Assembly: GCA_904395865.1 (NCBI GenBank)
Contig: CAJFNY010000001.1
Coordinates: 1-45,931 of the forward strand
Source of the DNA: an uncultured Oscillospiraceae bacterium
GTDB taxonomy: Bacteria > Bacillota > Clostridia > Oscillospirales > Oscillospiraceae
Reading direction: 5' to 3'
Length of the DNA stretch: 45,931 nt
Shown here: one piece after another, positions 1 to 7,974 of the stretch
How positions within the stretch are numbered: the stretch's first letter is position 1
Layout: every line of letters starts with the position of its first letter
Position numbers and translations under genes: made by a program
The notes under the pieces: generated by a model
What the model was told of the DNA's origin: nothing
Databases searched by the model: none
What the model saw: the letters and a program-made list of their open reading frames with translations, nothing else

Positions 1-2454
1 ACCGGCTCCAACGTGGTGGGCTACGACGGCGAGCGCGACGGCATCGTGCAGCTGTGCGAGCAGTACTTCGAGGATCTGGAGCTGGACACCAACGGCACCG
101 ACGACTACGAGCGCCCGGCCAACACCTGGATGTACGGCACCACCACCATCGGCACGTACGCCGCTGAGGCGGATGCCACCTACACGGCTTCTACCGAGGT
201 CGGCGACATCTACTCCGACCTGGGCCTGAACGCCACGGTGGACGCTGCGGACATCGACCTGTTTGTGGACGGCGAATCCTCTAACGGCGCCGGTTACGCC
301 AGCAGCGACACCAAGGGCGACATCTCCCGCCGCGGCACCAACAAGTACGGCGCTCAGGGCGCGCAGATGGACGTCTACTACAACAACGGCACTGTGACCA
401 TCAGCATCGTCAACACGTATCTGGCCATCGTCACCGATGACGACTACACGTCCGACGGCGACGAAGGTGTGCTGGTGGAAGTGCTCGACGACAGCGGCGC
501 ACAGAGCGGCTCCTACTTCCTGAAGAACGCCACCTACAGCCAGGATGACGTCCTGCTGGTGCAGGTTGCCGGCGGCGAGGTGCAGGCAGTCATCGGCGAG
601 CCCGAGACGGTGGAGGTCTCCCTCTCCCGGATCGGCAGCGGCAGCACTCCCAGCCTGACTGCTGCGGGTACCTCGTACTCTCAGGCCAAGCAGTTCGATG
701 CGGCCGTGGACGGCGACGTGATCGAGGGTCTGGCCACCACTGCGCTGGACACCGACGAGGACGTGACCTATACCCTGTATCTGGACCAGTACGGCAACTA
801 CATCGCCGTGGCTCTGTCTGAGGACAACTCGCAGAGCGATCTGGTGTATATCTACAGCGCTGAGGTTGATCTCGTTGTGAATGGCAACCGCGGCGGCTAT
901 GGCACCATCGCGAAGATCGTCCGCATGGACGGCACCGTTGAAGAAATCATTATTGGCGAAACATCTGCATCGCAGGAGACAGCTAACAGCTACCTGGATA
1001 GTCTGGAGATGGCTTTCTCCAGCGCTTCGATTGCTGGTCATCTGGCCGAGCTGACCTATGATGAGGATGAGGAGCTCTACACGGTCAGCGCGACGCTGGA
1101 CGGCTATGCGGCGGAAACTGCAGCTAATAATGTGTCCATCGATGAGGATGATTCGGTTGCGCAGCTTGTCTCTGGTCAGAACTACTACCTGAGCGGCAAC
1201 ACCGTGTACATCTTCGTCACGCCGAACGATGACGGCGACGATATCAACGACGTCGAGGTCATTACCGGTGGCGTAAACTATACCACCGATGACGAGGCCC
1301 CGGTCGTCTTTGCGCACGACAGCCGCGATGTGGCTTATGTGGTCGTTCGGGGTGGCTACAATGCTGACAACGACAACGTGATCTATTTCGACGGCGTCAG
1401 CAACCGCGGCCGCGAATCCACCGGCTACGTCTACCGCGGTTATCTGCTGGGCGAGCGTGACTACACCGACTACGTGATTTATTCTGTAGAGGGCGCGCCG
1501 ATCACCTCTGCAAATGTCGATGATTATACGCTGGATGGCTTCTACAGCTTCTCCGAGCGCAGCAACGGCAGTCTGGCACTGACGGAGAAAACCGATGATT
1601 CTTCGCTCAATGACAACGACGACACCTACATGGTGGCGGAAACGCTGAGCAGCAGTACGGACAGCATCCGGAACGGGATCCTCGAGTGGGGCAGCAGCCA
1701 AACCGCCCTGGTGTCCAATGCCGTGGTCGTCGATCTGACGGACGCGGACGACGCAACTGAAAACAGCTACGGCAGCAGCATCAACAGCGTATCTACGCTG
1801 CAGCGCGTGCTGAACTACACGCCGTCCGGCGAAGGCAGCAGCGCTTACACGGTCACGGTTAGCCTGTATGTCAACGATGGCAACGAGGTAGAGGCCCTGT
1901 TCATCACGAAGATTGCCGGCGGTCCTGCCATCTCCGGCGAGGAAGAGAAAAGCCCGGATACCGATGCGTACGAGATCATCGACTTTGGTTCTGCTCTGAT
2001 GAGCGGCACCAGCAGTGATGCTGCAGAAATCGACCTCGATGTTTACGGTGATATCAGCGCTGTGGACGAGGATGCAATCTATGATTGGCTGACGGAGAAG
2101 GGATACACTGCAACGTACAATGGCACCACATGGACGCTGACCAGAGGTTACGCGACGTACGAGTATGTTAAGATCACTGTTGCTCCGATTTACCGGATTA
2201 ACAACGTCACTAAGGGTAATGATGGCGTTGATACAATCACGGCAGATAAGGAATATGTAAATGAGAACGATACGATCATCTTTACATTGACCAAAAATGC
2301 TGGATTCACTCGTACTTATAATAGTGCCACCGTTACGGGGCTGACCGCGAGTAACACAACGGTCGGGCAGGTGAATGATTCTACCTATACTGTTCAGATC
2401 ACAGTTGGTGAAATTTCTGCCGATATCGAGACAGTTAAAGTTACTCTTTCCTAA
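1..2454 (+). CDS. Large secreted/S-layer-like surface protein, 3' portion
   Basis: The reading frame is open from base 1, so the true start lies upstream; about 817 residues are visible. The protein is acidic and rich in Asp, Thr, Ser, Gly, Asn and Tyr, has almost no Cys, and has no transmembrane segment in view. This is the composition of clostridial S-layer and other exported beta-rich proteins. Several Ig-like or beta-sandwich modules are plausible, for example the last ~90 residues, which read like a bacterial surface repeat, but no domain can be named with confidence. No SLH motif is visible, so a cell-wall anchor would be at the missing N-terminus. Codon choice drifts: the last ~250 bases use clearly more A/T-ending codons than the first kilobase. 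A UUCG-loop terminator follows the stop. Function as an S-layer or adhesion protein is inference. Confidence 0.6.
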   Translation, partial: TGSNVVGYDGERDGIVQLCEQYFEDLELDTNGTDDYERPANTWMYGTTTIGTYAAEADATYTASTEVGDIYSDLGLNATVDAADIDLFVDGESSNGAGYASSDTKGDISRRGTNKYGAQGAQMDVYYNNGTVTISIVNTYLAIVTDDDYTSDGDEGVLVEVLDDSGAQSGSYFLKNATYSQDDVLLVQVAGGEVQAVIGEPETVEVSLSRIGSGSTPSLTAAGTSYSQAKQFDAAVDGDVIEGLATTALDTDEDVTYTLYLDQYGNYIAVALSEDNSQSDLVYIYSAEVDLVVNGNRGGYGTIAKIVRMDGTVEEIIIGETSASQETANSYLDSLEMAFSSASIAGHLAELTYDEDEELYTVSATLDGYAAETAANNVSIDEDDSVAQLVSGQNYYLSGNTVYIFVTPNDDGDDINDVEVITGGVNYTTDDEAPVVFAHDSRDVAYVVVRGGYNADNDNVIYFDGVSNRGRESTGYVYRGYLLGERDYTDYVIYSVEGAPITSANVDDYTLDGFYSFSERSNGSLALTEKTDDSSLNDNDDTYMVAETLSSSTDSIRNGILEWGSSQTALVSNAVVVDLTDADDATENSYGSSINSVSTLQRVLNYTPSGEGSSAYTVTVSLYVNDGNEVEALFITKIAGGPAISGEEEKSPDTDAYEIIDFGSALMSGTSSDAAEIDLDVYGDISAVDEDAIYDWLTEKGYTATYNGTTWTLTRGYATYEYVKITVAPIYRINNVTKGNDGVDTITADKEYVNENDTIIFTLTKNAGFTRTYNSATVTGLTASNTTVGQVNDSTYTVQITVGEISADIETVKVTLS

Positions 2455-2470
2455 AAGGATTTCAGTGTGG

Positions 2471-2494
2471 ACCCCCGGGCTTCGGCCCGGGGGG
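2471..2494 (+). terminator. Terminator after the surface protein
   Basis: A 9-bp GC stem (2472-2480 with 2485-2493) closes a TTCG tetraloop 17 bases after the stop codon. The T tail is short, so termination strength is uncertain. Confidence 0.65.
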
Positions 2495-2536
2495 TTCCTG
2501 TGGAGCGGTACCGGGTTCCCCCCTCTGCCCTCTGCC

Positions 2537-2619
2537 CTGTCATTCTGAGCGAAGCGAAGAATCCGTCTCTTCCGTCGGGATACGGATTCTTCGGCCCGTA
2601 CCGGGCCTCAGAATGACAG
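2537..2619. repeat. REP-like imperfect inverted repeat
   Basis: Outer arms CTGTCATTCTGAG (2537-2549) and CTCAGAATGACAG (2607-2619) are exact inverted copies. Inner arms GAAGAATCCG (2556-2565) and CGGATTCTTC (2583-2592) are also exact. The sequence begins with a CATTCTGAGCGAAGCGAAGAA motif of the kind found many times in intergenic regions of gut Firmicutes. No coding potential is seen. Confidence 0.75.
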
Positions 2620-2680
2620 GGGAGCGCATACCAGTCCCCGGCGAACGGAACGGCTGCAAGCCTCCGCTGTACCCCCTCAA

Positions 2681-2827
2681 AGGCTCCCTTGTGGAAAGGG
2701 AGCGGAGGGATTGCCGCAGCAGGGAGTTACGAATTCGCTGCAGCCTCCGGCGTCAACGGGCTGTCTGCTGCGGCAATCCCTCCGACGCGGCTCCGCCGCG
2801 CCACCTCGCTTTCCACAAGGGAGGCTT
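2681..2827. repeat. Nested inverted-repeat element (MITE/REP-like)
   Basis: Outer arms at 2681-2698 and about 2809-2827 are near-perfect inverted copies built on CTCCCTTGTGGAAAG. Inner arms at 2704-2722 and 2765-2783 are exact 19-bp inverted copies. The ~147-bp unit would fold into one long hairpin. No transposase is present, so it is either a non-autonomous mobile element or a REP-type intergenic repeat. Confidence 0.75.
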
Positions 2828-3107
2828 GGGACCTTGCAAACCCTTCGGCGGTACGGTTTGCCAGAAAGCTGGGCAGTAACAGCATCTTTGTCCGAAAGCC
2901 ACTGGCGCACACGCAGGCAGCCATTGCGGCCCTTGTTGGCACCAAAGCCGACGCTTCGGGAACCGAATTCCCGCGACTGCATGATGCGTGGTTTGCATGT
3001 GGATTCTGTACAGTTGCGCCGAGGCGGTAACTGCTATCTGCACCGGCAACTCCCACACGACGTACGGCCGCCTCCCCTGGGGGATCCGGGGGGCCGTGGC
3101 CCCGGGG

Positions 3108-3290
3108 CGGACTTTGGCTGCTTTTCTCCGGAGGAAAGTAGCCCGCCGGAGGCATGGCCCGCCGTAGGGCTCTGCCAGACTTCCCGACAAAAGGCAGAGG
3201 GCTGCCCCCCTTGCGGGTGTGGGGCGAGCTTTGGCGACTTTCCCTCGGTGGAAAGTCACCCGCCGGAGGCTTGACAAGCCAAAGGGTTCC
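3108..3290. repeat. Two degenerate copies of an intergenic repeat
   Basis: A block around 3112-3160 and one around 3229-3273 share the pattern of a TTTGGC start, a short inverted repeat centred on a GGAAAGT motif, and the end CCCGCCGGAGGC. The copies lie about 116 bases apart and differ at several positions. The remainder of 2830-3457 shows no convincing gene; the ORFs there have no recognisable product. Confidence 0.55.
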
Positions 3291-3457
3291 ACCCGGTTTT
3301 CCGGCAGAAGTCCCGGGCTTATGCGAAACCGGCAGCGGATGCGTGCGCCGGCCGGCAGGACGGCAATCGTTCGCAAGTTTCGTCCCCCGCCGTCCGGCTT
3401 CAGCCGGACCGGCGGGGCTTTTCCATGTCCCGTGATTTCCCGACGGTTTGCGGCCGG

Positions 3458-3486
3458 TGGACAGGCCCCCGGTTTTTCGGTATACT
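3458..3486 (+). promoter_or_regulatory. Promoter of the rnfC-like gene
   Basis: TGGACA (3458-3463) and TATACT (3481-3486) are separated by 17 bp. The predicted start of transcription leaves a leader of about 40 bases carrying the AGAAAGAGGG ribosome site before the ATG at 3531. Confidence 0.65.
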
Positions 3487-3530
3487 GTCCCTGTAATTTC
3501 CAGATCCTGGGATAGAAAGAGGGATGCGAC

Positions 3531-4736
3531 ATGGGACTGCTGGAGCGGGGGATTCGACTGCGCCGGGCGCCGTCGGCCGCGGTGACGGTACTGCCGCCGC
3601 CGGACCGGGTGGTGCTGCCGCTGCTGTGGGGCGAGCGGCCGCTGGTGCGGCCGGGGCAGCGGGTGCTCCGCGGCCAGCGGATCGCCGACGGAGGCGGCAC
3701 GCTTCCGCTCCACGCCAGCGTCTCAGGCACCGTCGTGGACATGGGGCACCACCGAACGCCCGACGGTCTCCGCCGGCCGGCGCTCGTCGTGGAGAGCGAC
3801 GGGGCCATGGAGCCGTCCCCCGCGCAGACCCGGCGGGCCGTGCTGGACGATCTGGACGACGCAGCGCTGCTGTCCCTGCTGTACGAGGCGGGCATCCGGC
3901 TGCCGGACGGCACGCCGCTGGCCGACGCGGCGGCCGACGCCGGTCCCGGCCTGCAGACGCTGATCCTCTGCGCCATGGACGGCGAACCCGATCTGTGCAC
4001 CGAGGACGCCGTCCTCTGCAGCGACGGGGAGACGGCCCTCAGCGGCATCCGCCTGCTGGAGCGGCTGCTGCGGCCGCGGCGGGTGCTGCTGGCCGTGGGC
4101 GCCCGGCAGAAGCAGGCCGCCGCGGCAGCCGGCCGCTGGTGCGGCGGCCGGCTGCAGCTGGCGATGATGCCGGAGCGCTATCCGTACGCGCACCCGCAGC
4201 TGCTGGCAGAGGAGCTGGGCGGCCAGATGCCGGGGCAGACGTCCCGGGAGGCCGGCGTCCTGGTGCTGCCGGTGACGGCGGCGGCCGCCGCCGGGCTGGC
4301 CGCCTACGACGGGCTGCCGGCTGTGGACGTGCCGGTCTGCGTGGCCTGGGACGGCGGCCGGGCCGTCTACCGCGTGCCGGCCGGGACGCCGGTTCGGGCC
4401 GTCCTCCGGGCGGCCGGGCAGCCGGCGGAGCACGTGCTGCTGGGCGGCCCCATGACGGGCCGGGAGCTGGTGAACCCCGACGGCCCGATCCTGCAGGGCT
4501 TCCCGGGCCTGACGGTCCGCAGGCCGGACCGGCCGCTTCCGGCCACGGCGTGTATCCGCTGCGGCCGGTGCGCGGCGGTGTGTCCGGTGGATCTGCTGCC
4601 GTGGATGAGCCAGCTGCGGCGGGCGCAGCCGGTGTGGCATGGCTGCCTGGACTGCGGCGCGTGCCAGTACGTGTGCCCGGCCAACCTGCCGCTGCTGGAC
4701 GCCATGGGCCGCCGGACGCCGGCGGCCGTGGGATGA
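3531..4736 (+). CDS. RnfC-like iron-sulfur protein, degenerate NADH/FMN region
   Basis: 401 residues; the ATG follows AGAAAGAGGG at good spacing. The N-terminal ~75 residues match the RnfC/Nqo1-type biotinyl-lipoyl-like segment (LPLHASVSGTVVDM). The C-terminus has two ferredoxin-type motifs, CIRCGRCAAVCP and CLDCGACQYVCP, expected to bind two [4Fe-4S] clusters. In canonical RnfC the middle carries a GGAxFP glycine loop and an NGAECEP motif for FMN and NADH. Here the corresponding stretches read AGIRLPDGTPLADA and LCAMDGEPDLCTED, so the dinucleotide/flavin site looks lost. The protein is shorter than usual RnfC (~440). An rnfD-like gene follows 19 bases later, and no rnfA, B, E or G is present. 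It probably passes electrons to or from the RnfD-like membrane partner, with a donor other than NADH (inference). Confidence 0.75.
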   Translation: MGLLERGIRLRRAPSAAVTVLPPPDRVVLPLLWGERPLVRPGQRVLRGQRIADGGGTLPLHASVSGTVVDMGHHRTPDGLRRPALVVESDGAMEPSPAQTRRAVLDDLDDAALLSLLYEAGIRLPDGTPLADAAADAGPGLQTLILCAMDGEPDLCTEDAVLCSDGETALSGIRLLERLLRPRRVLLAVGARQKQAAAAAGRWCGGRLQLAMMPERYPYAHPQLLAEELGGQMPGQTSREAGVLVLPVTAAAAAGLAAYDGLPAVDVPVCVAWDGGRAVYRVPAGTPVRAVLRAAGQPAEHVLLGGPMTGRELVNPDGPILQGFPGLTVRRPDRPLPATACIRCGRCAAVCPVDLLPWMSQLRRAQPVWHGCLDCGACQYVCPANLPLLDAMGRRTPAAVG

Positions 4737-4755
4737 GAGAGGAGGCGCATGAACG

Positions 4756-5580
4756 ATGGAACGGTTTCCGCCGTACGTACACAGCGGCGACGCGACGCAT
4801 CTCCGGATGACGGACGCGGCCATCGCCCTGCTGCCGGCGGCCGCCGGTGCCGTCTGGTTCTTCGGGAGCCGCGGCGCGCTGGTGCTGGCCGCGGCGCTGG
4901 CCGGGAGCCTGGTGGCGGAGGCGCTGTGGGCCCGGCTGGGCCGCGGCAGCCTGCGGGACGGCTCCGCCGCCGTGACGGGGCTGCTGCTGGGCCTGCTGCT
5001 GCCGGCCTCGTGCCCCTGGTGGGCCGCGATGCTGGGCGGCGTGCTGGCCATCTCCTGCAAGGCGCTGTCCGGCGGGCTGGGGCGGAATCTGCTGAACCCG
5101 GCCATTCTGGGGCGGATGCTGCTGCTGCCCCTCTGCCCGGCCGTGCCGCCGGGGGACGGGCCGTATCTGATGGCCCACCTGGGCGGCGCGCTGGGCGAGG
5201 CGTCCTCACTGCTGCTGCTGGCCGGCGCCGTGTATCTGGCGCTGCGGCGGCTGCTGCCGTGGGCCGTGACGGTGCCGTACCTGGCAGCGGCCGTGGTGGC
5301 CGGAACGTGCCTGGGCGCGGCTCCCACGGCCGTCCTCTGCTGGGGCGGCACGGCGCTGGGGGCCTGCTTCCTGACGGCGGACCCCGTCACGTCCCCGATG
5401 GATCTCCGGATGCGGGTGGTGTACGGCATCGCCGCCGGCGGGGGCGGCGCCGCGCTGGCCTGGCTGGGCTGGGGCGCCGCCGGCGTCGCCGCGGCGGTTC
5501 TGGTCGCCGGCCCGCTGCTGCGCGGCGCGGAAACGCTGCTGCTGCGCCGGGTGCTGCACGGCGCGGCGGCCGAAAACTGA
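4756..5580 (+). CDS. RnfD-like membrane protein lacking the FMN-threonine loop
   Basis: 274 residues with about nine hydrophobic segments, matching RnfD/NqrB throughout: GLLLGLLLP, GGLGRNLLNPAILGR, GGALGEASSLLLLAGAVYL and FLTADPVTSPM are all family landmarks. Canonical RnfD (about 310-350 residues) has, between the NPAxLGR and GEtSAL motifs, a loop with an (S/T)(G/T)ATPL site whose Thr carries covalently bound FMN. Here only about 20 residues separate the landmarks and no such motif exists. The start at 4756 is preferred because the N-terminus (MERFPPYVHSGD) fits the family; GAGAGGAGG lies upstream, and an ATG at 4749 is in another frame. It probably forms a two-gene operon with the RnfC-like gene. 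A proton- or sodium-coupling role is uncertain without the flavin. Confidence 0.75.
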   Translation: MERFPPYVHSGDATHLRMTDAAIALLPAAAGAVWFFGSRGALVLAAALAGSLVAEALWARLGRGSLRDGSAAVTGLLLGLLLPASCPWWAAMLGGVLAISCKALSGGLGRNLLNPAILGRMLLLPLCPAVPPGDGPYLMAHLGGALGEASSLLLLAGAVYLALRRLLPWAVTVPYLAAAVVAGTCLGAAPTAVLCWGGTALGACFLTADPVTSPMDLRMRVVYGIAAGGGGAALAWLGWGAAGVAAAVLVAGPLLRGAETLLLRRVLHGAAAEN

Positions 5581-5586
5581 ACGCGG

Positions 5587-5612
5587 AACACCCGGGCCGA
5601 TGCCCGGGCGTT
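5587..5612 (+). terminator. Hairpin after rnfD-like gene
   Basis: CCCGGGC (5591-5597) and GCCCGGG (5602-5608) pair over a CGAT loop, with flanking AAC/GTT extending the stem. It lacks a clear T tail but separates two transcription units, since a strong promoter follows. Confidence 0.5.
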
Positions 5613-5663
5613 CGTCTGTCAGAGGCCTTTTCCGCGTTTATGACAGTTCCGCGAACCTCCGCC

Positions 5664-5692
5664 TTGACCTTTCCGGCAGAAGCTGGTATAAT
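5664..5692 (+). promoter_or_regulatory. Promoter of the rhodanese-TlpA operon
   Basis: TTGACC (5664-5669) and TATAAT (5687-5692) with exactly 17 bp between them. It sits 42 bases upstream of the ATG at 5734. Confidence 0.85.
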
Positions 5693-5733
5693 TTCAGAAA
5701 ATTCCGCCCTTCGGCGGCTCTGAGGTGAACAGC

Positions 5734-6672
5734 ATGAAGAAGTGGCTTGCGGCTCTGCTGGCCCTGGTCCTGCTGGCGGGCCTGGCGGCCTGCAGCAGCG
5801 AAACCGCGGCTCCGGACGGTGAAACCTCCGCTTCGGACGCGGCGGACGGCCAGGCCGGGGCGGCCGCCTGGAAAACCCTGACGGCCGAGGAGGCCAAGGC
5901 CCGGATGGACAGCGGCGACCCGGTGACGGTGGTGGACGTGCGGACCGACAGCGAATACGAGGAGGGCCACATCGAGGGCGCCCTGCTGCTGCCAAACGAG
6001 GACATCGGAACGACGATGCCCGCCCTGCTGCCCGACCAGGACGCGGAGATCCTCGTCTACTGCCGGACCGGCCGGCGCAGCGCCGAGGCCGCCCGGAAGC
6101 TGACGGAGCTGGGCTACACGGACGTGGCCGACTTCGGCGGCATCGTGGACTGGCCGTACGAGACGGTGACTGGTGCCTTCGAGGTGCCGGAGGAACTGCG
6201 GGGGCCAGGCCTGCTGGAGGGCTTCACGGCGGAGGATCTGGACGGGAATCCCGTGGATGACTCCATCTTCGAGGGATACGGCGTCACCATGGTCAACGTC
6301 TGGGCCACCTTCTGCGGCCCGTGCATCGAGGAGATGCCGTATCTCGGCACGCTGGCGGAGGAATACGCGTCCCAGGGCCTGCAGATCGTCGGCATCGTCA
6401 GCGACGTGCTGGCCCGGGACGGGTCGTACGACGAGGAGCTGACGCAGCTGGCCCGGGACATCGCGGCCGAGACCGGCGCGGACTATCTGCACCTGATGCC
6501 CTCGGCGGACCTGCAGACGCGGGTGCTGGGCAGCGTCCAGGCCGTGCCCACCACGTTCTTCGTGGACGAGCACGGCGCGCAGATCGGCGAGGCCATCCTC
6601 GGCGCGCAGACGGAGGACGCCTGGCGGCAGGTGTTCGACGAGCTGCTGGCCGACTACGGTGACGCCCAGTGA
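5734..6672 (+). CDS. Rhodanese-TlpA fusion lipoprotein
   Basis: 312 residues from the ATG at 5734, which has TGAGGTG upstream; a GTG at 5725 would overlap that ribosome site. Residues 1-20 are a lipoprotein signal ending in the lipobox LAGLAAC, so the protein should be tethered outside the membrane. Residues ~40-150 form a rhodanese domain with active-site loop CRTGRRS and the usual VDVRTDSEYEEGHIEGA entry. Residues ~165-310 form a TlpA/thioredoxin domain with the redox motif FCGPC and the cis-proline VPTTFF. The domain pair combines sulfane-sulfur transfer with disulfide reduction. The gene shares GTGA with the next reading frame, so the three-gene block to 7677 is tightly coupled. The downstream membrane proteins are likely electron suppliers (inference). 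Domain calls are firm; the substrate is unknown. Confidence 0.88.
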   Translation: MKKWLAALLALVLLAGLAACSSETAAPDGETSASDAADGQAGAAAWKTLTAEEAKARMDSGDPVTVVDVRTDSEYEEGHIEGALLLPNEDIGTTMPALLPDQDAEILVYCRTGRRSAEAARKLTELGYTDVADFGGIVDWPYETVTGAFEVPEELRGPGLLEGFTAEDLDGNPVDDSIFEGYGVTMVNVWATFCGPCIEEMPYLGTLAEEYASQGLQIVGIVSDVLARDGSYDEELTQLARDIAAETGADYLHLMPSADLQTRVLGSVQAVPTTFFVDEHGAQIGEAILGAQTEDAWRQVFDELLADYGDAQ

Positions 6673-6806
6673 AGCGGGCGTGGCCGGCGCTGGCCGTGCT
6701 GACCCTGGGGGCGGCCTTCATCGTCCTGGGCGTCTGGCGCGGGGAAGCGGACACGGTCCTGCGGAAGGCCGTGATGATCTGTATGGAGTGTATCGGCATT
6801 GGGTAA
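6669..6806 (+). CDS. CD1871A-type small CXXC membrane protein
   Basis: 45 residues. The GTG start overlaps the previous stop (GTGA). A single hydrophobic helix (about residues 5-22) is followed by a short polar stretch and the C-terminal motif ICMECIGIG, i.e. a CXXC three residues from the end of the helix-distal tail. This matches the small family annotated as CD1871A CXXC motif-containing proteins, which usually sit between a TlpA-like and a 4Fe-4S membrane gene, as here. A role in relaying reducing equivalents across the membrane is plausible but not shown. Its stop overlaps the start of the next gene. Confidence 0.8.
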   Translation: MKRAWPALAVLTLGAAFIVLGVWRGEADTVLRKAVMICMECIGIG

Positions 6807-7677
6807 GTTTCGGTCAAATCTGCGCCTCTGGTGCCAGCTGGCCTTCACGGCCGTGTCCAACGGGTATCTGCGGGGCTTCGCCCGCGGCGAAATCTACACC
6901 GGCGACGCCAAGCTCGTCTGCCTGCCGGGGCTCAACTGCTACTCCTGTCCGGGCGCCCTGGGCTCGTGCCCCATCGGGGCGCTCCAGGCGGTGATCGGCA
7001 GCCGGAACTATCAGATTCCCTTCTACGTGCTGGGGCTCCTGACGGTATTCGGCGCCGTGCTGGGCCGGGCCGTCTGCGGCTGGCTGTGCCCCTTCGGGCT
7101 GGTGCAGGATCTGCTGCACAGGATCCCCGGTGTGAAAAAGCTGCGGAAGCTGCCGGGGGACCGGTTCCTGCGGTGGCTCAAGTACGGGATCCTGGCGGTG
7201 TTCGTGGTGCTGCTGCCCATGTTCGCCGTGGACATCGTGGGCCAGGGGGACCCGTGGTTCTGCAAGTACATCTGCCCGTCCGGCACGCTGCTGGGCGGCG
7301 TGCCCCTGGTGGCCCGCAACGCCGGGCTGCGGGCGGCCATCGGCTGGCTCTACACCTGGAAGGTGGCCATCCTCGTGGTGCTGCTGGTGCTGTCGGTGTT
7401 CGTGTACCGGCCGTTCTGCCGGTACCTCTGCCCCCTGGGGGCGCTCTACGGGCCATTCAACAAGCTCGCCCTGTACCGCTTCCGGGTGGATGAGACGCGG
7501 TGCGTCTCCTGCGGCAGGTGCCGCCAGGCGTGCCGGCTGGACATCGACGTCCGGAAGCATCCCAACAGCGTCGAGTGCATCCGCTGCGGCGCCTGCCGCA
7601 CCGCCTGCCCCACCGGCGCCATCCGCACCCTGTACGAGCGGAAGCGGGCCCGCAGCAATCCAAAGGCCGCCGGCTGA
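6799..7677 (+). CDS. NapH-like 4Fe-4S polyferredoxin membrane protein
   Basis: 292 residues, TTG start overlapping the preceding gene by 8 bases. It has about five membrane helices. Cys-rich motifs are CLPGLNCYSCPGALGSCPIG near residue 45, CGWLCPFG (~95), CKYICPSG (~155) and CRYLCPLG (~200). Two C-terminal ferredoxin clusters follow: CVSCGRCRQACRLD and CIRCGACRTACPTG. The CxxxCP pairs after helices are the hallmark of NapH/RdxA-type proteins, which pass electrons through the membrane. With the TlpA-rhodanese lipoprotein and the CXXC protein it probably forms a route taking cytoplasmic electrons to an exported thioredoxin-like protein. That route is inference from gene order. A hairpin overlaps the stop codon. 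Confidence 0.88.
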   Translation: MGKFRSNLRLWCQLAFTAVSNGYLRGFARGEIYTGDAKLVCLPGLNCYSCPGALGSCPIGALQAVIGSRNYQIPFYVLGLLTVFGAVLGRAVCGWLCPFGLVQDLLHRIPGVKKLRKLPGDRFLRWLKYGILAVFVVLLPMFAVDIVGQGDPWFCKYICPSGTLLGGVPLVARNAGLRAAIGWLYTWKVAILVVLLVLSVFVYRPFCRYLCPLGALYGPFNKLALYRFRVDETRCVSCGRCRQACRLDIDVRKHPNSVECIRCGACRTACPTGAIRTLYERKRARSNPKAAG

Positions 7678-7688
7678 TGCCGGCGGCC
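7665..7688 (+). terminator. Hairpin overlapping the stop codon
   Basis: GGCCGCCGG (7665-7673) pairs with CCGGCGGCC (7680-7688); the TGA lies in the loop. Only a weak T tail follows. It could act for both this gene and the convergent small gene at 7706-7879. Confidence 0.5.
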
Positions 7689-7705
7689 TTCTGCGTCATC
7701 CAGCC

Positions 7706-7879
7706 TCAGAGCATGCTGCCTTTGAGGCCCTTTCGGAAAACCATCACAGCCTGATCCGGCTTCGGGAACGACATGGTCACGAGCCGGTAGCCCTCCCGCT
7801 CCAGCTCCGTCGCTTTGGCGTTGATCTTTTCGGCAACATTCGCCGCGGTGAGCCACTCCACCACTTCCGTCCGGTACAT
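7706..7879 (-). CDS. Small unknown protein, DUF4177-like
   Basis: 57 residues beginning MYRTEVVEWLTAANVAEKIN. The start at 7879 is chosen because AGGGGAT lies just upstream; the frame stays open further but with no ribosome site. The layout is a short beta strand, an amphipathic helix (AEKINAKATELEREGYRLV), then beta strands ending in MVFRKG. This resembles small DUF4177-type proteins in which a helix is followed by 'GYRLV' and a hydrophobic strand. No signal peptide or Cys is seen. A TATACT-like -10 at 7926-7931 (minus strand) would serve it. It is divergent from blaI. Function unknown. Confidence 0.6.
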   Translation of the reverse strand: MYRTEVVEWLTAANVAEKINAKATELEREGYRLVTMSFPKPDQAVMVFRKGLKGSML

Positions 7880-7925
7880 TCGCTCATCCCCTATCATGCG
7901 CCGCCCGCAGGGCAGTTTTTGGAAT

Positions 7926-7954
7926 AGTATACCATCGCGCTCCGGAAAAATCCA
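7926..7954 (-). promoter_or_regulatory. Possible promoter of the small gene
   Basis: On the minus strand TATACT (7931-7926) lies 17 bp from TGGATT (7954-7949). The -35 is weak, so only the -10 is convincing. Confidence 0.45.
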
Positions 7955-7974
7955 CCGCCGTGCCGTCTCCAGGG

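Noticed and set aside
2537-3290. CRISPR array
   Set aside because: Repeats are inverted or only two degenerate copies, with no regular spacer pattern. No cas gene is present in the window.
6799-7677. Start at an internal ATG instead of TTG 6799
   Set aside because: The TTG start keeps the conserved N-terminus and the tight overlap with the CXXC gene; an internal start would remove the first segment before the first Cys cluster.
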